A stretch of 34,966 bases of DNA. It comes from Desulfosarcina cetonica JCM 12296 (GTDB lineage Bacteria > Desulfobacterota > Desulfobacteria > Desulfobacterales > Desulfosarcinaceae). This document shows, one piece after another, positions 8,132 through 16,213 of this stretch (within the stretch, counting starts at the first letter, position 1; each line of letters opens with the position of its first letter). Made by a program: the position numbers and the translations under genes. Under the pieces are notes generated by a model, which saw only the letters and a program-made list of their open reading frames with translations, was not told the DNA's origin and searched no databases. Location: positions 1 to 34,966 of the forward strand of contig NZ_BBCC01000046.1 of NCBI RefSeq assembly GCF_001311845.1. Direction: 5' to 3'.

Positions 8132-8173
8132 AACCAGTCTCCTTTTCTTATGGCATGGTTCCTGAGAAAAGCG

Positions 8174-10762
8174 TTATAGGTCCACATTCAGGTACTCAAA
8201 ATCCTGTGCGCCGAATTGCTGCTCATTTCTGGCGATAATGGTGTTTTGCCCATAGGTCGGGATGTCGACGAACCGGGCGCTGAACCCGGCAACGCGCACG
8301 ATCAGGTCGGCATGTTTTTCCGGTTCCTTTTGGGCGGCTTTCATTTCCGCCGTACTGACAACGTTGAATTGGATATGGTCGATATTGAGATCATGCCATG
8401 CCTTCATGTAGGCATGCCAGATGTCAAAGCCGTGTTTACTTCTCATAATGGGCAAGGAGAGCCGCTGATTCAGCAGATTGGCCTTTTGGTTTTTCTGGAC
8501 TTTTGACACGGATTTCAACACGGCGGTCGGTCCTTTTTTGTCTGAGCCCATGTACGGGGAGATCCCGCCGTCATCCGCGGCCTCTCCGCCGTAGCGGCCG
8601 TCCGGCGTCGGGCCGGTACGGGAGCCGATTTCCATGTAGAGTCCGACGCCCTGGCCAACGGGCAGTACCGGTCCTCCGGAGTAGTTGACGATCTTGGCCA
8701 TCACGCCGCCGATGATATCCTCGTAAAAATCCCTGATGATCGTGTCGGCGTATTCGTCGTCATTTCCCCATTTGGGTGCCTGCCTGAAATCCTTCTGCAT
8801 TTTCTCGTAGCCTTCCCAATTGGCCTTGAGCGCATCCAACAGCTGGTCCATGGTGTATTTCTTTTCATCAAAGATCAGCTTCTTGATCGCCACCAGGGAG
8901 TTCGCGGCAACGACGGTGGTAATGGGATTATGCCATCCGTTGGGTTGTTCGGAAAGCGCATTGGCGTCTTCGCCCAGTTCCATGCACCCATCGTCGATGG
9001 CGGACGTAAAGGGCGCCTGGAGGTAGCGGGCTTCAAAATACCGGGAGACATCCTTGGCGCGGATGACGCAGTCCATGGCATAGGCGTACTGTTTTTTATA
9101 GGCCGCCCATAGCTCTTCAAAGGTTTTGAAATTCTCGGCATGACCGGTCTCCGGGCCCATCTGCATGTCCGTATAGGACCAGTCGTAGCCATTGTTCAGC
9201 GTAATTTCCAGGATTTTTGCCGGAAAAATGGAGCCGCCACCCTCGGATCGTGTCTTCTGGGTTTTTCGCCGACCCACCAGGCCCGGCGACATGCAAAGAA
9301 CGTTCGCCCAGTCATGCGCTTCTTCATCCGTGGCGCCGTTATTGTTCTTGCTGAACTGCGCATAGTATTTCATCTGCTCGGTGCCGATCTTGTCGTGCTT
9401 GATGGACGGGAACCCAAGCCCATCCCGGATACATTCAAAGACCAGGCGTTTTGTCTTTTCCCTTCCCTCGGGCGCCCAGCGGAACACCATGGACGGTTCC
9501 GTTGTCCGAATGTTGCGCGTCGCTTCCAAGATGGCATCGGTCATATCGTTGCAGCCGTCCGAGCCGTCCCGGTTGAGCCCGCCGATCGTAAAGATAAAAA
9601 GATCGTTGGATCCCGGAAAGATTTCCCGGTAAGCCCTTGATTTCCCGGCACCATGCTCCGAGATCTTGAGCCGCTCCATTTCAACCATTTCAACGGCATC
9701 CGCATAGGTCATCGGCTGGAAGGTCTTATCGATGACGCTTTTCTGGTAGTATGGCCACAGCAGCTTGTCTTCCTTATGGGCAAAACCGCTGGCGTATCGA
9801 TCGATGGCGTGGCAGATGAGGTAGGTGAACCACTTGGCCTGGAAGGCGTCCTTCAGGCCCTTGCAGGGTTCCGCCGGAATGCGTTCGCAAATATCGGCAA
9901 TTTCAAGCAGCTCTGATTTTCTTTGGGGGTCTGTCTCAAAATTCTCAGCCACGATGGCGCAAAGCCGGGCATGACGTCTGGCCCAGTTGATGACCGCCTT
10001 GCAGGCGATGATCATGGATTCCCAGGTGTCGATCTTATGAATCCATTCCAGCCCGGTCGTGGCATCCCAGGGACTCTTTTCCATCTCTTTCCTGGCGTTT
10101 TGGATGTTCTCCTCGGCCAGTTGGATTCTTGCCAGAAGGCCGTCCTCCAATACCGTTTCATAAGGCGGTACGACGCTATTGTAGCCGGTTGCGAACGAAG
10201 GGGCTTCCATGGTGCTGACATTGAACATTCTGCCCAGGTCAACGGGATCGAAGTACTTGGACGCCTTGGTCTGCAGGCTGTGGGGAATCCAGTAATCGGC
10301 GATTTCCTGGGATTCGGAAACCGGCTGGGGGGCGTAGTCGCTGATGTTGTAGTCCTGAACCGCCATGAATGATAATTCAGGATAGAGCGGAAACATGTTC
10401 GGGTCTTCGGCATGGTAGCCGATGATAAATTCGTCTTCCTGAAGGACGATGGTGCATTTGGATAGAATGTTCTCCAACCCCAACGCCCTTCGGATCACTT
10501 CGGGCTTGCCGTTCGACGCCTTATGGGCTTCGGTGATCAAACGCATCCGTTCAATACCGGCCCGGACGCCTTTTTCCACAAATTCTCCCGCCGAGGCATG
10601 TTTCCACCGACATCGGGCCTTCAGACGCCTGGTTCGATCGGTGGAGGGCTTGGCAAGATGTTCATGCAGTTCCTCATCCGGAATGTCTTTTTCCGATGGG
10701 TTGTCCAATGGGAATTCGACTATCTTGTTCCTATACTCGATTGGCTGCGCGGTCTGGACCAT
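8174..10762 (-). CDS. bssA: Benzylsuccinate synthase-type glycyl radical enzyme, catalytic alpha subunit
   Basis: 862 aa from the ATG at 10762, which has GGAGG six to seven bases upstream; the longer reading frame would overlap bssC. The family adds the methyl carbon of an aromatic (toluene in BssA) to fumarate via a glycyl/thiyl radical. The thiyl Cys is C490 in VLCMSPG, Arg505 lies 15 residues later, and the radical Gly is G826 in RVAGFSARF. From memory of Thauera BssA (C493, R508, G829) all three are offset by exactly -3. At the same offset the residues I recall as lining the pocket also fit: Y194, F382, L388, L489, W610, I614, Q704, V706. That favours a toluene or close alkylbenzene substrate over alkanes or 2-methylnaphthalene, but specificity remains unproven. 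PFL-type CC active sites are absent. Confidence 0.96.
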   Translation of the reverse strand: MVQTAQPIEYRNKIVEFPLDNPSEKDIPDEELHEHLAKPSTDRTRRLKARCRWKHASAGEFVEKGVRAGIERMRLITEAHKASNGKPEVIRRALGLENILSKCTIVLQEDEFIIGYHAEDPNMFPLYPELSFMAVQDYNISDYAPQPVSESQEIADYWIPHSLQTKASKYFDPVDLGRMFNVSTMEAPSFATGYNSVVPPYETVLEDGLLARIQLAEENIQNARKEMEKSPWDATTGLEWIHKIDTWESMIIACKAVINWARRHARLCAIVAENFETDPQRKSELLEIADICERIPAEPCKGLKDAFQAKWFTYLICHAIDRYASGFAHKEDKLLWPYYQKSVIDKTFQPMTYADAVEMVEMERLKISEHGAGKSRAYREIFPGSNDLFIFTIGGLNRDGSDGCNDMTDAILEATRNIRTTEPSMVFRWAPEGREKTKRLVFECIRDGLGFPSIKHDKIGTEQMKYYAQFSKNNNGATDEEAHDWANVLCMSPGLVGRRKTQKTRSEGGGSIFPAKILEITLNNGYDWSYTDMQMGPETGHAENFKTFEELWAAYKKQYAYAMDCVIRAKDVSRYFEARYLQAPFTSAIDDGCMELGEDANALSEQPNGWHNPITTVVAANSLVAIKKLIFDEKKYTMDQLLDALKANWEGYEKMQKDFRQAPKWGNDDEYADTIIRDFYEDIIGGVMAKIVNYSGGPVLPVGQGVGLYMEIGSRTGPTPDGRYGGEAADDGGISPYMGSDKKGPTAVLKSVSKVQKNQKANLLNQRLSLPIMRSKHGFDIWHAYMKAWHDLNIDHIQFNVVSTAEMKAAQKEPEKHADLIVRVAGFSARFVDIPTYGQNTIIARNEQQFGAQDFEYLNVDL

Positions 10763-10779
10763 GGGGCTACCTCCATATG

Positions 10780-10962
10780 TTACAGATTTACGGATTTGTT
10801 GAATTTGGCACATGACGCCGAGTCGGCGAATGTCGGTTTTGAGAGCCAATACTTGCCCTTTTCATCTTTTTTTTCGGTAACGCAATCTCCCTTTCCCGGT
10901 TCATGGTCACTGTAATTTTCGGGAATTTGGAAAAAGAATGAACACTCTGCACAGGTTGCCAT
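10780..10962 (-). CDS. bssC: Benzylsuccinate synthase gamma subunit (small Fe-S protein)
   Basis: 60 aa, the usual BssC length. It begins MATCAECSFFF, has GKGDCVTEK in the middle and SASCAKF near the end, giving four Cys (C4, C7, C27, C51) as expected for the [4Fe-4S] cluster of BssC. In the known enzyme BssC binds alpha far from the active site and stabilises it. GGGAGG is six bases upstream of the ATG. The stop is 17 bp before the bssA start, so bssC and bssA are cotranscribed. The 105-bp gap to bssD holds nothing else that I can recognise. Confidence 0.93.
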   Translation of the reverse strand: MATCAECSFFFQIPENYSDHEPGKGDCVTEKKDEKGKYWLSKPTFADSASCAKFNKSVNL

Positions 10963-11067
10963 ACGATCCTCCCTTTGTTTTGATAACGCCCTGAATTATC
11001 GAACATCGATGAACGGGTTTACACTGTGGGTCGCTTGAATGGTGTTTGCCTCCTCGCCTTGTTTTCA

Positions 11068-12030
11068 TTATTTATTGGGTTTAATGCCGACTATTCCGTC
11101 AAAGGTGATGTTAACGTGATTGAACCGTTTGAGGGCCTTTGCGAACATCAACAGTTCATTGGAGATACAGGGTTTGACGTTTTTATAGGTGTAGGTATCG
11201 CCCCTGCCCAGCAAATCGTATTTCTTTTCGCCATAGACATGATAGCGGAGGATATCCACGCCGTTTAGCTGGTGCTGGAATCTATCGATAAAGGATAGGC
11301 ATTGCTCAAAATACGATGAAAGGTCATTGAAGTCGGGGATGATTGGAAAGTGAATTCTGACGTTGGCGCCGATGGCGATCAAATGTTGGATGTTGTCCAA
11401 GATGGGCTCAAGCGGTTTTCCAATGACCTTTTTATGCTGCTGTGGATCAAAAGACTTGATATCGACGATAAACAGATCCGTCGTCTGGACCAATGGCGCA
11501 ATCCTGGCCCATTTCTGGAAACAGCTCGTTTCAATCGCAACATCCAGCCCCTCTTCTTTTAGCGCCCTGGCCAGATTCAGCGTGAATTCCGGATACATCA
11601 GCGGTTCCCCACCACTGATGGTGACGCCTCCGCCGCTGTGTCCGTAAAAAAGACGATCGGACAGCACCTCCTGGACAATCTCCGCGATGGAAAACGATTT
11701 GCCGACGACAGTCCTGGCGCCGTACAGGCAGGCTTCGACGCATTGCATGCATCGGACGCATTTCTTCCTGTCGATGTTCAGTTCGGGTTGCTTGTTTGGC
11801 CCGATGGATAGGGACGTCGCACCGGATTGGCAGACTTCGACGCATTTTCCGCAACGCGTGCATTTATCCGGGTAGTAGTAAAATTCAGGTTGTGCATCCT
11901 GGGTTTCCGGGTTGTGACACCAAGGGCAGTGCAACGGGCAACCCTTTATGAAAATGGTGGAACGAATCCCCGGACCATCCTGAAGGCTGAATCGTTGGAT
12001 TTCTGTAATTAATGGGGTTTTCATAACCAT
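11068..12030 (-). CDS. bssD: Glycyl radical enzyme activase (BssD-like radical SAM protein)
   Basis: 320 aa. The radical SAM cluster motif is GCPLHCPWC (Cys 31, 35, 38), followed by two ferredoxin-type clusters, CTRCGKCVEVC (57-67) and CVRCMQCVEAC (91-101), and the SAM-binding GGGVTISGGEPL. Such activases use SAM to abstract hydrogen from the conserved Gly, here G826 of BssA. The eight extra cluster cysteines are typical of BssD/HpdA-type activases and absent from PflA. It is the first gene of the operon (D-C-A-B-E order as in denitrifiers). Two possible ATG starts are six bases apart (12030, 12024), with AGGTG before the first. A weak sigma-54 promoter candidate lies about 40 bp upstream. 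Confidence 0.95.
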   Translation of the reverse strand: MVMKTPLITEIQRFSLQDGPGIRSTIFIKGCPLHCPWCHNPETQDAQPEFYYYPDKCTRCGKCVEVCQSGATSLSIGPNKQPELNIDRKKCVRCMQCVEACLYGARTVVGKSFSIAEIVQEVLSDRLFYGHSGGGVTISGGEPLMYPEFTLNLARALKEEGLDVAIETSCFQKWARIAPLVQTTDLFIVDIKSFDPQQHKKVIGKPLEPILDNIQHLIAIGANVRIHFPIIPDFNDLSSYFEQCLSFIDRFQHQLNGVDILRYHVYGEKKYDLLGRGDTYTYKNVKPCISNELLMFAKALKRFNHVNITFDGIVGIKPNK

Positions 12031-12069
12031 GGTGCACCTGGGTTGTATTTGAATGAATGACCAATTGGC

Positions 12070-12085
12070 GGCAGATAATCCGCCA
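12070..12085 (-). promoter_or_regulatory. Weak sigma-54 promoter candidate for bssD
   Basis: The minus strand reads TGGCGGATTATCTGCC. It keeps TGGC, TGC and the exact 10-base spacing between GG and GC, but deviates at the end of the -24 box and at both ends of the -12 box. The predicted start is about 30 bases before bssD. The arms TGGCGG/CCGCCA (12066-12071 and 12080-12085) also form a short hairpin, so the match could be incidental. Confidence 0.4.
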
Positions 12086-12251
12086 TGATGTCACCGCCTA
12101 AAAATCCAGAAATAAATAATACACATTCATGGTGACCTAATGAGTGAAATTTAAACACAGAGGATAATAAATGTCAATAACAAATTACAATAAATATACT
12201 TAACTAAAATAAAAGGAAAAAATTATTAACTGAATACGACTTAGCCAGATG

Positions 12252-12273
12252 AGCAAATTTCAAAACATTTGCT
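12252..12273. promoter_or_regulatory. Dyad AGCAAAT-N8-ATTTGCT, possible activator binding site
   Basis: A perfect 7-bp inverted repeat with an 8-bp spacer, centred about 200 bp upstream of the predicted bssD start point. This is a usual distance for an upstream activator site of a sigma-54 enhancer-binding protein. An AT-rich stretch lies between the dyad and the promoter. I saw no second copy beside the efflux promoter, so the assignment is tentative. Confidence 0.35.
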
Positions 12274-12708
12274 TGCAGGAGAGACGACGTTGTACATATT
12301 TGTATTTATTTCAGTATATTACAGTATTGTGGGTCATGTCTCGTGGTGTCGGAGTCGGCGTGAAAGTGGTGCCGTGCCGAGGGCGGGCTTGTTTGGGGCG
12401 CTTCAGGAAAGGCGAGCGTCTTCTATGGCGTGAAAATAAAATAGCTCATAAAAAAATCAATAATGAGTAATATTCTAATTTGTGTTTAAGCATGCAGGCG
12501 AGATTGCTTGTATATCGCCTGGTGGATTGATTTTGGGCAGGACCATTGAAACGCTTGCCATCGCCGCACAATGGTTTTAGTGATCTATAACTATCTAAAA
12601 ACTATTAATAAAACAAATATATTCCAATTCGCTTTCAAAAGTGATATGGTAACTATAAATTAAAAAAGTCACTGCATCGCATAACCGGTAACCAATGAGT
12701 GAGTTTTT

Positions 12709-12725
12709 ATCAAACAAGATTTGAT
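12709..12725. promoter_or_regulatory. Palindrome ATCAAA-N5-TTTGAT, possible TetR operator
   Basis: A perfect 6-bp inverted repeat with a 5-bp spacer, 17 bp in total, ends 27 bases before the tandem TetR ATG. Size and place fit an autoregulatory operator of a TetR-family repressor. No experimental or comparative support is available. Confidence 0.35.
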
Positions 12726-12752
12726 GAAACTTGAAAGTCAATATAGGTTGTT

Positions 12753-14000
12753 ATGAGTCCAAAGAATAAAGTGTTGGCCGCCAACCGGCGTAAGGATTTA
12801 CTAAAAGCGGCACAAGAGATTTTTTCCCAAAAAGGGCTAGTGGATTCGAATATTTCTGATATAGCAAGAAAAGCAAATATAGCTGATTCAATCATATACC
12901 ATTATTTTATCAATAAGGAAGATTTACTTTTTTATGCATTGGCGGATAAACTGGATGAGGTCGAAAAGGAATTAAAACTTCATCTGGAAGGAATCCGGGA
13001 CCCGGTCTCCAAACTGGGTAAAATGATATGGTACCACTTGTATATAAACGATTTAAGTCCCCAGGAGACACGCGTTTTAAAAGATCTCCTCTTTGAATGC
13101 CGCTCCAACCAAAATTTTTATTCCCATGAAGGCTACCAAGCGCTCAGACGATATACGAAAATCATGTCGGATATCCTGCAACAGGGGATCAATGAAAAAG
13201 TCTTCAGGTCCGACATCAATATCGTGCTTGTCAGAAACATGATTTTCGGCTTGCTTGATGAGGAATCCCTTTCACGCTTTTCCTCGCAAGAGATAGACAG
13301 CACCTTGCCGGATTTTAACGATATCATGGATTTGGTCTTGGCAATCCTATCTTGCGAGGAGGCTGTTATCAAGGAAACCGCCAATGATAACAATAAGGAA
13401 GCTAGAATCCTAAAAGCGGCTGTTCAAGTATTCTCGGAGAAAGGCTACAATGCGGCGACAATGGCTGAAATTGCCAGCGCCGCCAATGTCGCCGAGGGAA
13501 CCATCTATATTTATTATCAAAGTAAAAGCGACTTGCTGTTTTCGATCCCCAAAAGACGTTTTAAATGGTTGCGCGACAGTCGGGATGAGGTTTTTCACAT
13601 CGATTGCCCCATTAAAAAGCTTCGCCGCTTTATCCGTTTGTTGTTTACCACGTTCATGGGCAACAGGGACTTCTTGCGTGTCTTTTTGCTGGATATCAAA
13701 TTAAACAAGAAATTTTATATCTCACCGGTATATAAGGACTATATTGATTATGTGTCCATCCTGGAAAAGATATTGGAGGAGGGAAAGGCGCGCGGCCTGT
13801 TCAAGTCCAATATCAACAATCGTCTTTTCCGGAATCTGTTCTTGGGTGCCTTCACGCATTTGGCAATGCGTTGGGTAATCCTGGACAAGGCCAAGCCCAT
13901 CGACATGATGCAAAGTATAGAAGATTTGGTGTCGTTGCTAAGCTGGGCCGTTGTCGTCGATAAAGCCGCGTTGCAAGAGATTGAGGAGAGTGTCGGATAA
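12753..14000 (+). CDS. Tandem TetR regulator: two fused TetR-family units in one chain
   Basis: 415 aa, about twice the usual 190-210. The first unit has a helix-turn-helix at about 13-60 (AAQEIFSQKGLVDSNISDIA, ending IIYHYFINKEDLLF) and a helical ligand domain at about 65-200. The second starts at about 216 (AAVQVFSEKGYNAATMAEIA, ending TIYIYYQSKSDLLF) with its own C-terminal helices (265-415). Both recognition regions keep the TetR signature, so both could bind DNA. The frame is unbroken, so this is a fusion rather than a misread. TetR proteins are mostly ligand-released repressors, often of acyl-CoA or efflux genes. The gene is divergent from bssD and upstream of the MmgE/PrpD gene; either could be a target. 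The ribosome-binding site (AGGT) is weak. Confidence 0.92.
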   Translation: MSPKNKVLAANRRKDLLKAAQEIFSQKGLVDSNISDIARKANIADSIIYHYFINKEDLLFYALADKLDEVEKELKLHLEGIRDPVSKLGKMIWYHLYINDLSPQETRVLKDLLFECRSNQNFYSHEGYQALRRYTKIMSDILQQGINEKVFRSDINIVLVRNMIFGLLDEESLSRFSSQEIDSTLPDFNDIMDLVLAILSCEEAVIKETANDNNKEARILKAAVQVFSEKGYNAATMAEIASAANVAEGTIYIYYQSKSDLLFSIPKRRFKWLRDSRDEVFHIDCPIKKLRRFIRLLFTTFMGNRDFLRVFLLDIKLNKKFYISPVYKDYIDYVSILEKILEEGKARGLFKSNINNRLFRNLFLGAFTHLAMRWVILDKAKPIDMMQSIEDLVSLLSWAVVVDKAALQEIEESVG

Positions 14001-14088
14001 AATCCATCATGGAATGATTGCTTCCTTACGCGCCCGTCTAAAAATAATTCACCCCGCATGCCTTCGAGCTGGAAAATAATATAAAATA

Positions 14089-14106
14089 TGATATTAGATC
14101 GTATCA
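14089..14106. promoter_or_regulatory. Dyad TGATA-N8-TATCA upstream of the MmgE/PrpD gene
   Basis: An 18-bp inverted repeat with 5-bp arms in the AT-rich stretch between the TetR stop and the MmgE/PrpD start. It could be an operator, but short arms of this kind occur by chance. Confidence 0.2.
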
Positions 14107-14161
14107 GGGGGGCAAGCCCGCCGCCGTCTGCTGACAAAAAATGCATGCGGAGCACAAGACC

Positions 14162-15469
14162 ATGACCATTGCTCGACGATTCGCCGATTACATCCATCGT
14201 ACCACCTATGAGGACATCCCCAAGGATATTCAACGCTTTGCCAAACTCTGCATTTTTGACTGGATCGGCGTGACCCTTGGGGGCGCCAGGGAGCCGGTGA
14301 GTGATATTTTATTGGGGTTGATTGATATCATGGGCGGAAATCCCCATGCCACGATCATCGGAAAAGGGGTGAAGACCAATGCGCTGTTTGCCGCGCTGAT
14401 CAACGGCACCATGTCCCATGCGCTGGATTTCGACGATACGCATAAAGGCGCCGGCATCCATCCCAGCGTCTGCCTGGCACCGGCCGCCGTGGCGGTGGCG
14501 GAATACAAACGGGCTTCCGGCAAGGATTTAATCACGGCCTTTATCATCGGTTTTGAAGTCGCGGCGCGAATCGGCATTGCCGCCGCCACGATCGGACGGT
14601 TCGGCGCCACGGCCAGCGCGTCAAAGCTGATGGGCCTTACGGCGGAGCAGATCGTCAACGCCTTCGGGATCACGGGAACCCAGGTTTCCGGCCTGCGCGA
14701 GGTCTTCGGCACCATGAGCAAGCCTTTTCATGCCGGAAAAGCGGCCATGGACGGGGTCTTGTCGATTGCCCTGGCCAGAAGGAATTTTGACAGCAGCCAT
14801 GAAATCTTCGAGGGGCGCTTCGGCCTGAAAAATGTTTTTTCGCCCAAATCACAATACAGCGACATGCTGACCGGTCTCGGAAAGCAATACCATATTCAGG
14901 ATATCGCCTTTAAACCCTATGCTTCCGCGCTGGCCACGCATTCGACCATCCAGGCCATCGAAGCCATGCGCAAGGAAGAAACCGTCACCGCCGCGGATGT
15001 TGAATCGGTCCAGATCGAATTCGGTCCCTTACCCTACAGCGTGGTCAACCGGAAAAACCCGCAAAAAGTGCTGGAGGGAAAATTCAGCGTCCAGCACTGC
15101 GCCGCCATCGCCTTCATCAGGGGCCGCGTGGGCAGGGACATGTTTACGTTGAATGAATTGAACGATCCGCAGATCGTCGCCTTCAGGGAAAGGGTCGACG
15201 TCCTGCTGAATCCGGATCTCACGACGTTCGAGACCATCGTGACGGTGAAGACCAAGCAGGGCGCCAGCCTGAAGCAGCATATCAGGGAGTCGAAGGGATC
15301 GCCGGGAGTCCCCCTTTCCTTTGCCGAGATGAAGGAAAAATTCATGGACCTGGCCACCTCGGTGATTTCCAAAGACAATGCCGAAAAAATAGTGGAAAAG
15401 ATAGGCCGCCTGCAAGACATAGAGGATGTGACGGAGATTATATCCCTGTGCAATCCCGCATCAAGATAA
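14162..15469 (+). CDS. MmgE/PrpD-family protein lacking a catalytic-histidine segment
   Basis: 435 aa from the ATG at 14162 (GGAG nine bases upstream), slightly short for a family of about 450-500. The family includes 2-methylcitrate dehydratase, cis-aconitate decarboxylase (IRG1) and iminodisuccinate epimerase. Visible motifs are ALDFDDTH (87-94), GIHPS (H100), KPFHAGKAA (K187) and KPYASALATH. The region at about 138-150 reads RIGIAAATIGRFGATA, where family members usually carry an extra segment with a GFHPTG-like motif; the gap is about 14 residues and in frame. The lost His corresponds, as I recall, to H159 of IRG1. Either the enzyme works differently or it is inactive. The substrate is unknown. 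It follows the tandem TetR gene on the same strand by 161 bp and may be its target. Confidence 0.88.
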   Translation: MTIARRFADYIHRTTYEDIPKDIQRFAKLCIFDWIGVTLGGAREPVSDILLGLIDIMGGNPHATIIGKGVKTNALFAALINGTMSHALDFDDTHKGAGIHPSVCLAPAAVAVAEYKRASGKDLITAFIIGFEVAARIGIAAATIGRFGATASASKLMGLTAEQIVNAFGITGTQVSGLREVFGTMSKPFHAGKAAMDGVLSIALARRNFDSSHEIFEGRFGLKNVFSPKSQYSDMLTGLGKQYHIQDIAFKPYASALATHSTIQAIEAMRKEETVTAADVESVQIEFGPLPYSVVNRKNPQKVLEGKFSVQHCAAIAFIRGRVGRDMFTLNELNDPQIVAFRERVDVLLNPDLTTFETIVTVKTKQGASLKQHIRESKGSPGVPLSFAEMKEKFMDLATSVISKDNAEKIVEKIGRLQDIEDVTEIISLCNPASR

Positions 15470-15826
15470 ACGCGTGAAAAGTCGCATTTCCGACGGATGA
15501 AGCGTAACTGTAGCGACCCGGATTTATAATCGCTCGGAACAATTATTTGTGATCAAATTGTGGCTATCTGTAACAGGATTTGCGTAAACTATGTTGGGAT
15601 TGGCGCCCGACTCAATTGAGCCAATTTCACAAGGCCAGCTTGGGATCGTTGTTTTGATTTGTGTTGACGAAATTCTATCGGGACGGTGGGTTTCCGATCA
15701 GGCCAGCGAGCAGAATACATCCACATGCGATCGTCCTGACGGCTGCCCTGCAGCGGCTTGACCCGACCGCCTCCCCCATGCTAACGCCATGTCTCCGACA
15801 GGAACTCACGCTAGGGAGGATGTCCG
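15470..15826. other. 357-bp intergenic region before the protein-quality-control operon
   Basis: No convincing gene. It marks a switch from mixed-GC sequence on the left to GC-rich sequence on the right. The only regulatory signal I see is the sigma-32-like site at 15757-15782. A frame at 15661-15957 overlaps the next gene's start and is rejected. Confidence 0.5.
15757..15782 (+). promoter_or_regulatory. Sigma-32-like heat-shock promoter candidate
   Basis: CTTGACC (15757-15763) and CCCCATGC (15774-15781) resemble the CTTGAAA / CCCCATNT boxes, but the spacer is 10 bases instead of 11-16. It would start transcription about 40 bases before the small gene that leads the degP-ftsH operon. Confidence 0.35.
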
Positions 15827-16213
15827 ATGACCTACAACTTCGATCCGGATCGCTGGCTGGACAACGAGCTGGCCGCCCTGGACCATGCGCGGTGCCAACA
15901 GAAAATGACCGATGCGGAGTACGAGAATCGTCATGCCGCGCTCATGGCGCGCTATGACGCCATGCTCGAACGGCTGGATGGAACCTATCAGCTCCCTTCC
16001 GAGATGAATCCCACCTGCCGGGGCGCGCCCGTCCGGGTCCCTGCCACCTTCCGGCGTAGGACCATCACCGACAGAAAAAGCCAGCCTGGTCCGACACCAA
16101 AATCGGAAGCCCGCTTATATCCGTCCTTTCCTTGGGGGATTAGATTGAATGGTGAAGTCGTCACGCTATACGTGCAACCATTCACCACAAGGCAAAGGAA
16201 AATCCTACCATGA
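15827..16213 (+). CDS. Small protein leading the degP-ftsH operon, C-terminal half uncertain
   Basis: 128 codons. A strong ribosome-binding site (GGGAGGATGTCCG then ATG) decides the start. The first about 58 residues look like a real soluble helical protein: DPDRWLDNELAALDHA, then KMTDAEYENRHAALMARYDA, ending ERLDGTYQLP. The remainder is Arg/Pro-rich and low in predicted order, and may be out-of-frame sequence after an indel, given the many indels nearby. As written, the stop overlaps the degP ATG (ATGA), which would couple the two. I recognise no family. By position it may be a small stress-response accessory of the proteases. Confidence 0.55.
   Translation: MTYNFDPDRWLDNELAALDHARCQQKMTDAEYENRHAALMARYDAMLERLDGTYQLPSEMNPTCRGAPVRVPATFRRRTITDRKSQPGPTPKSEARLYPSFPWGIRLNGEVVTLYVQPFTTRQRKILP

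Larger units (their letters stand above)
12031..12752. other. 722-bp divergent intergenic region between bssD and the tandem TetR gene
   Basis: AT-rich, with long A/T tracts at about 12110-12240 that could favour bending. It holds the bssD promoter candidate, a dyad at 12252-12273, a short GC-rich island at about 12340-12430, a 7-bp-arm hairpin (CAGGCGA/TCGCCTG, 12495-12521) and a palindrome next to the TetR start. The 73-codon frame at 12249-12470 has no ribosome-binding site or recognisable protein features, so I do not call it. Confidence 0.6.

Noticed and set aside
8174..10762. Pyruvate formate-lyase or glycerol/choline lyase identity for the glycyl radical enzyme
   Set aside because: A single active-site Cys followed 15 residues later by Arg, plus neighbouring small Fe-S subunits, is specific to fumarate-adding enzymes.
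12249..12470. 73-codon plus-strand frame in the bssD-TetR spacer
   Set aside because: No ribosome-binding site, unusual composition and no recognisable features.
15661..15957. 98-codon frame upstream of the degP operon
   Set aside because: It runs across the strong ribosome-binding site of the next gene and lacks one itself.
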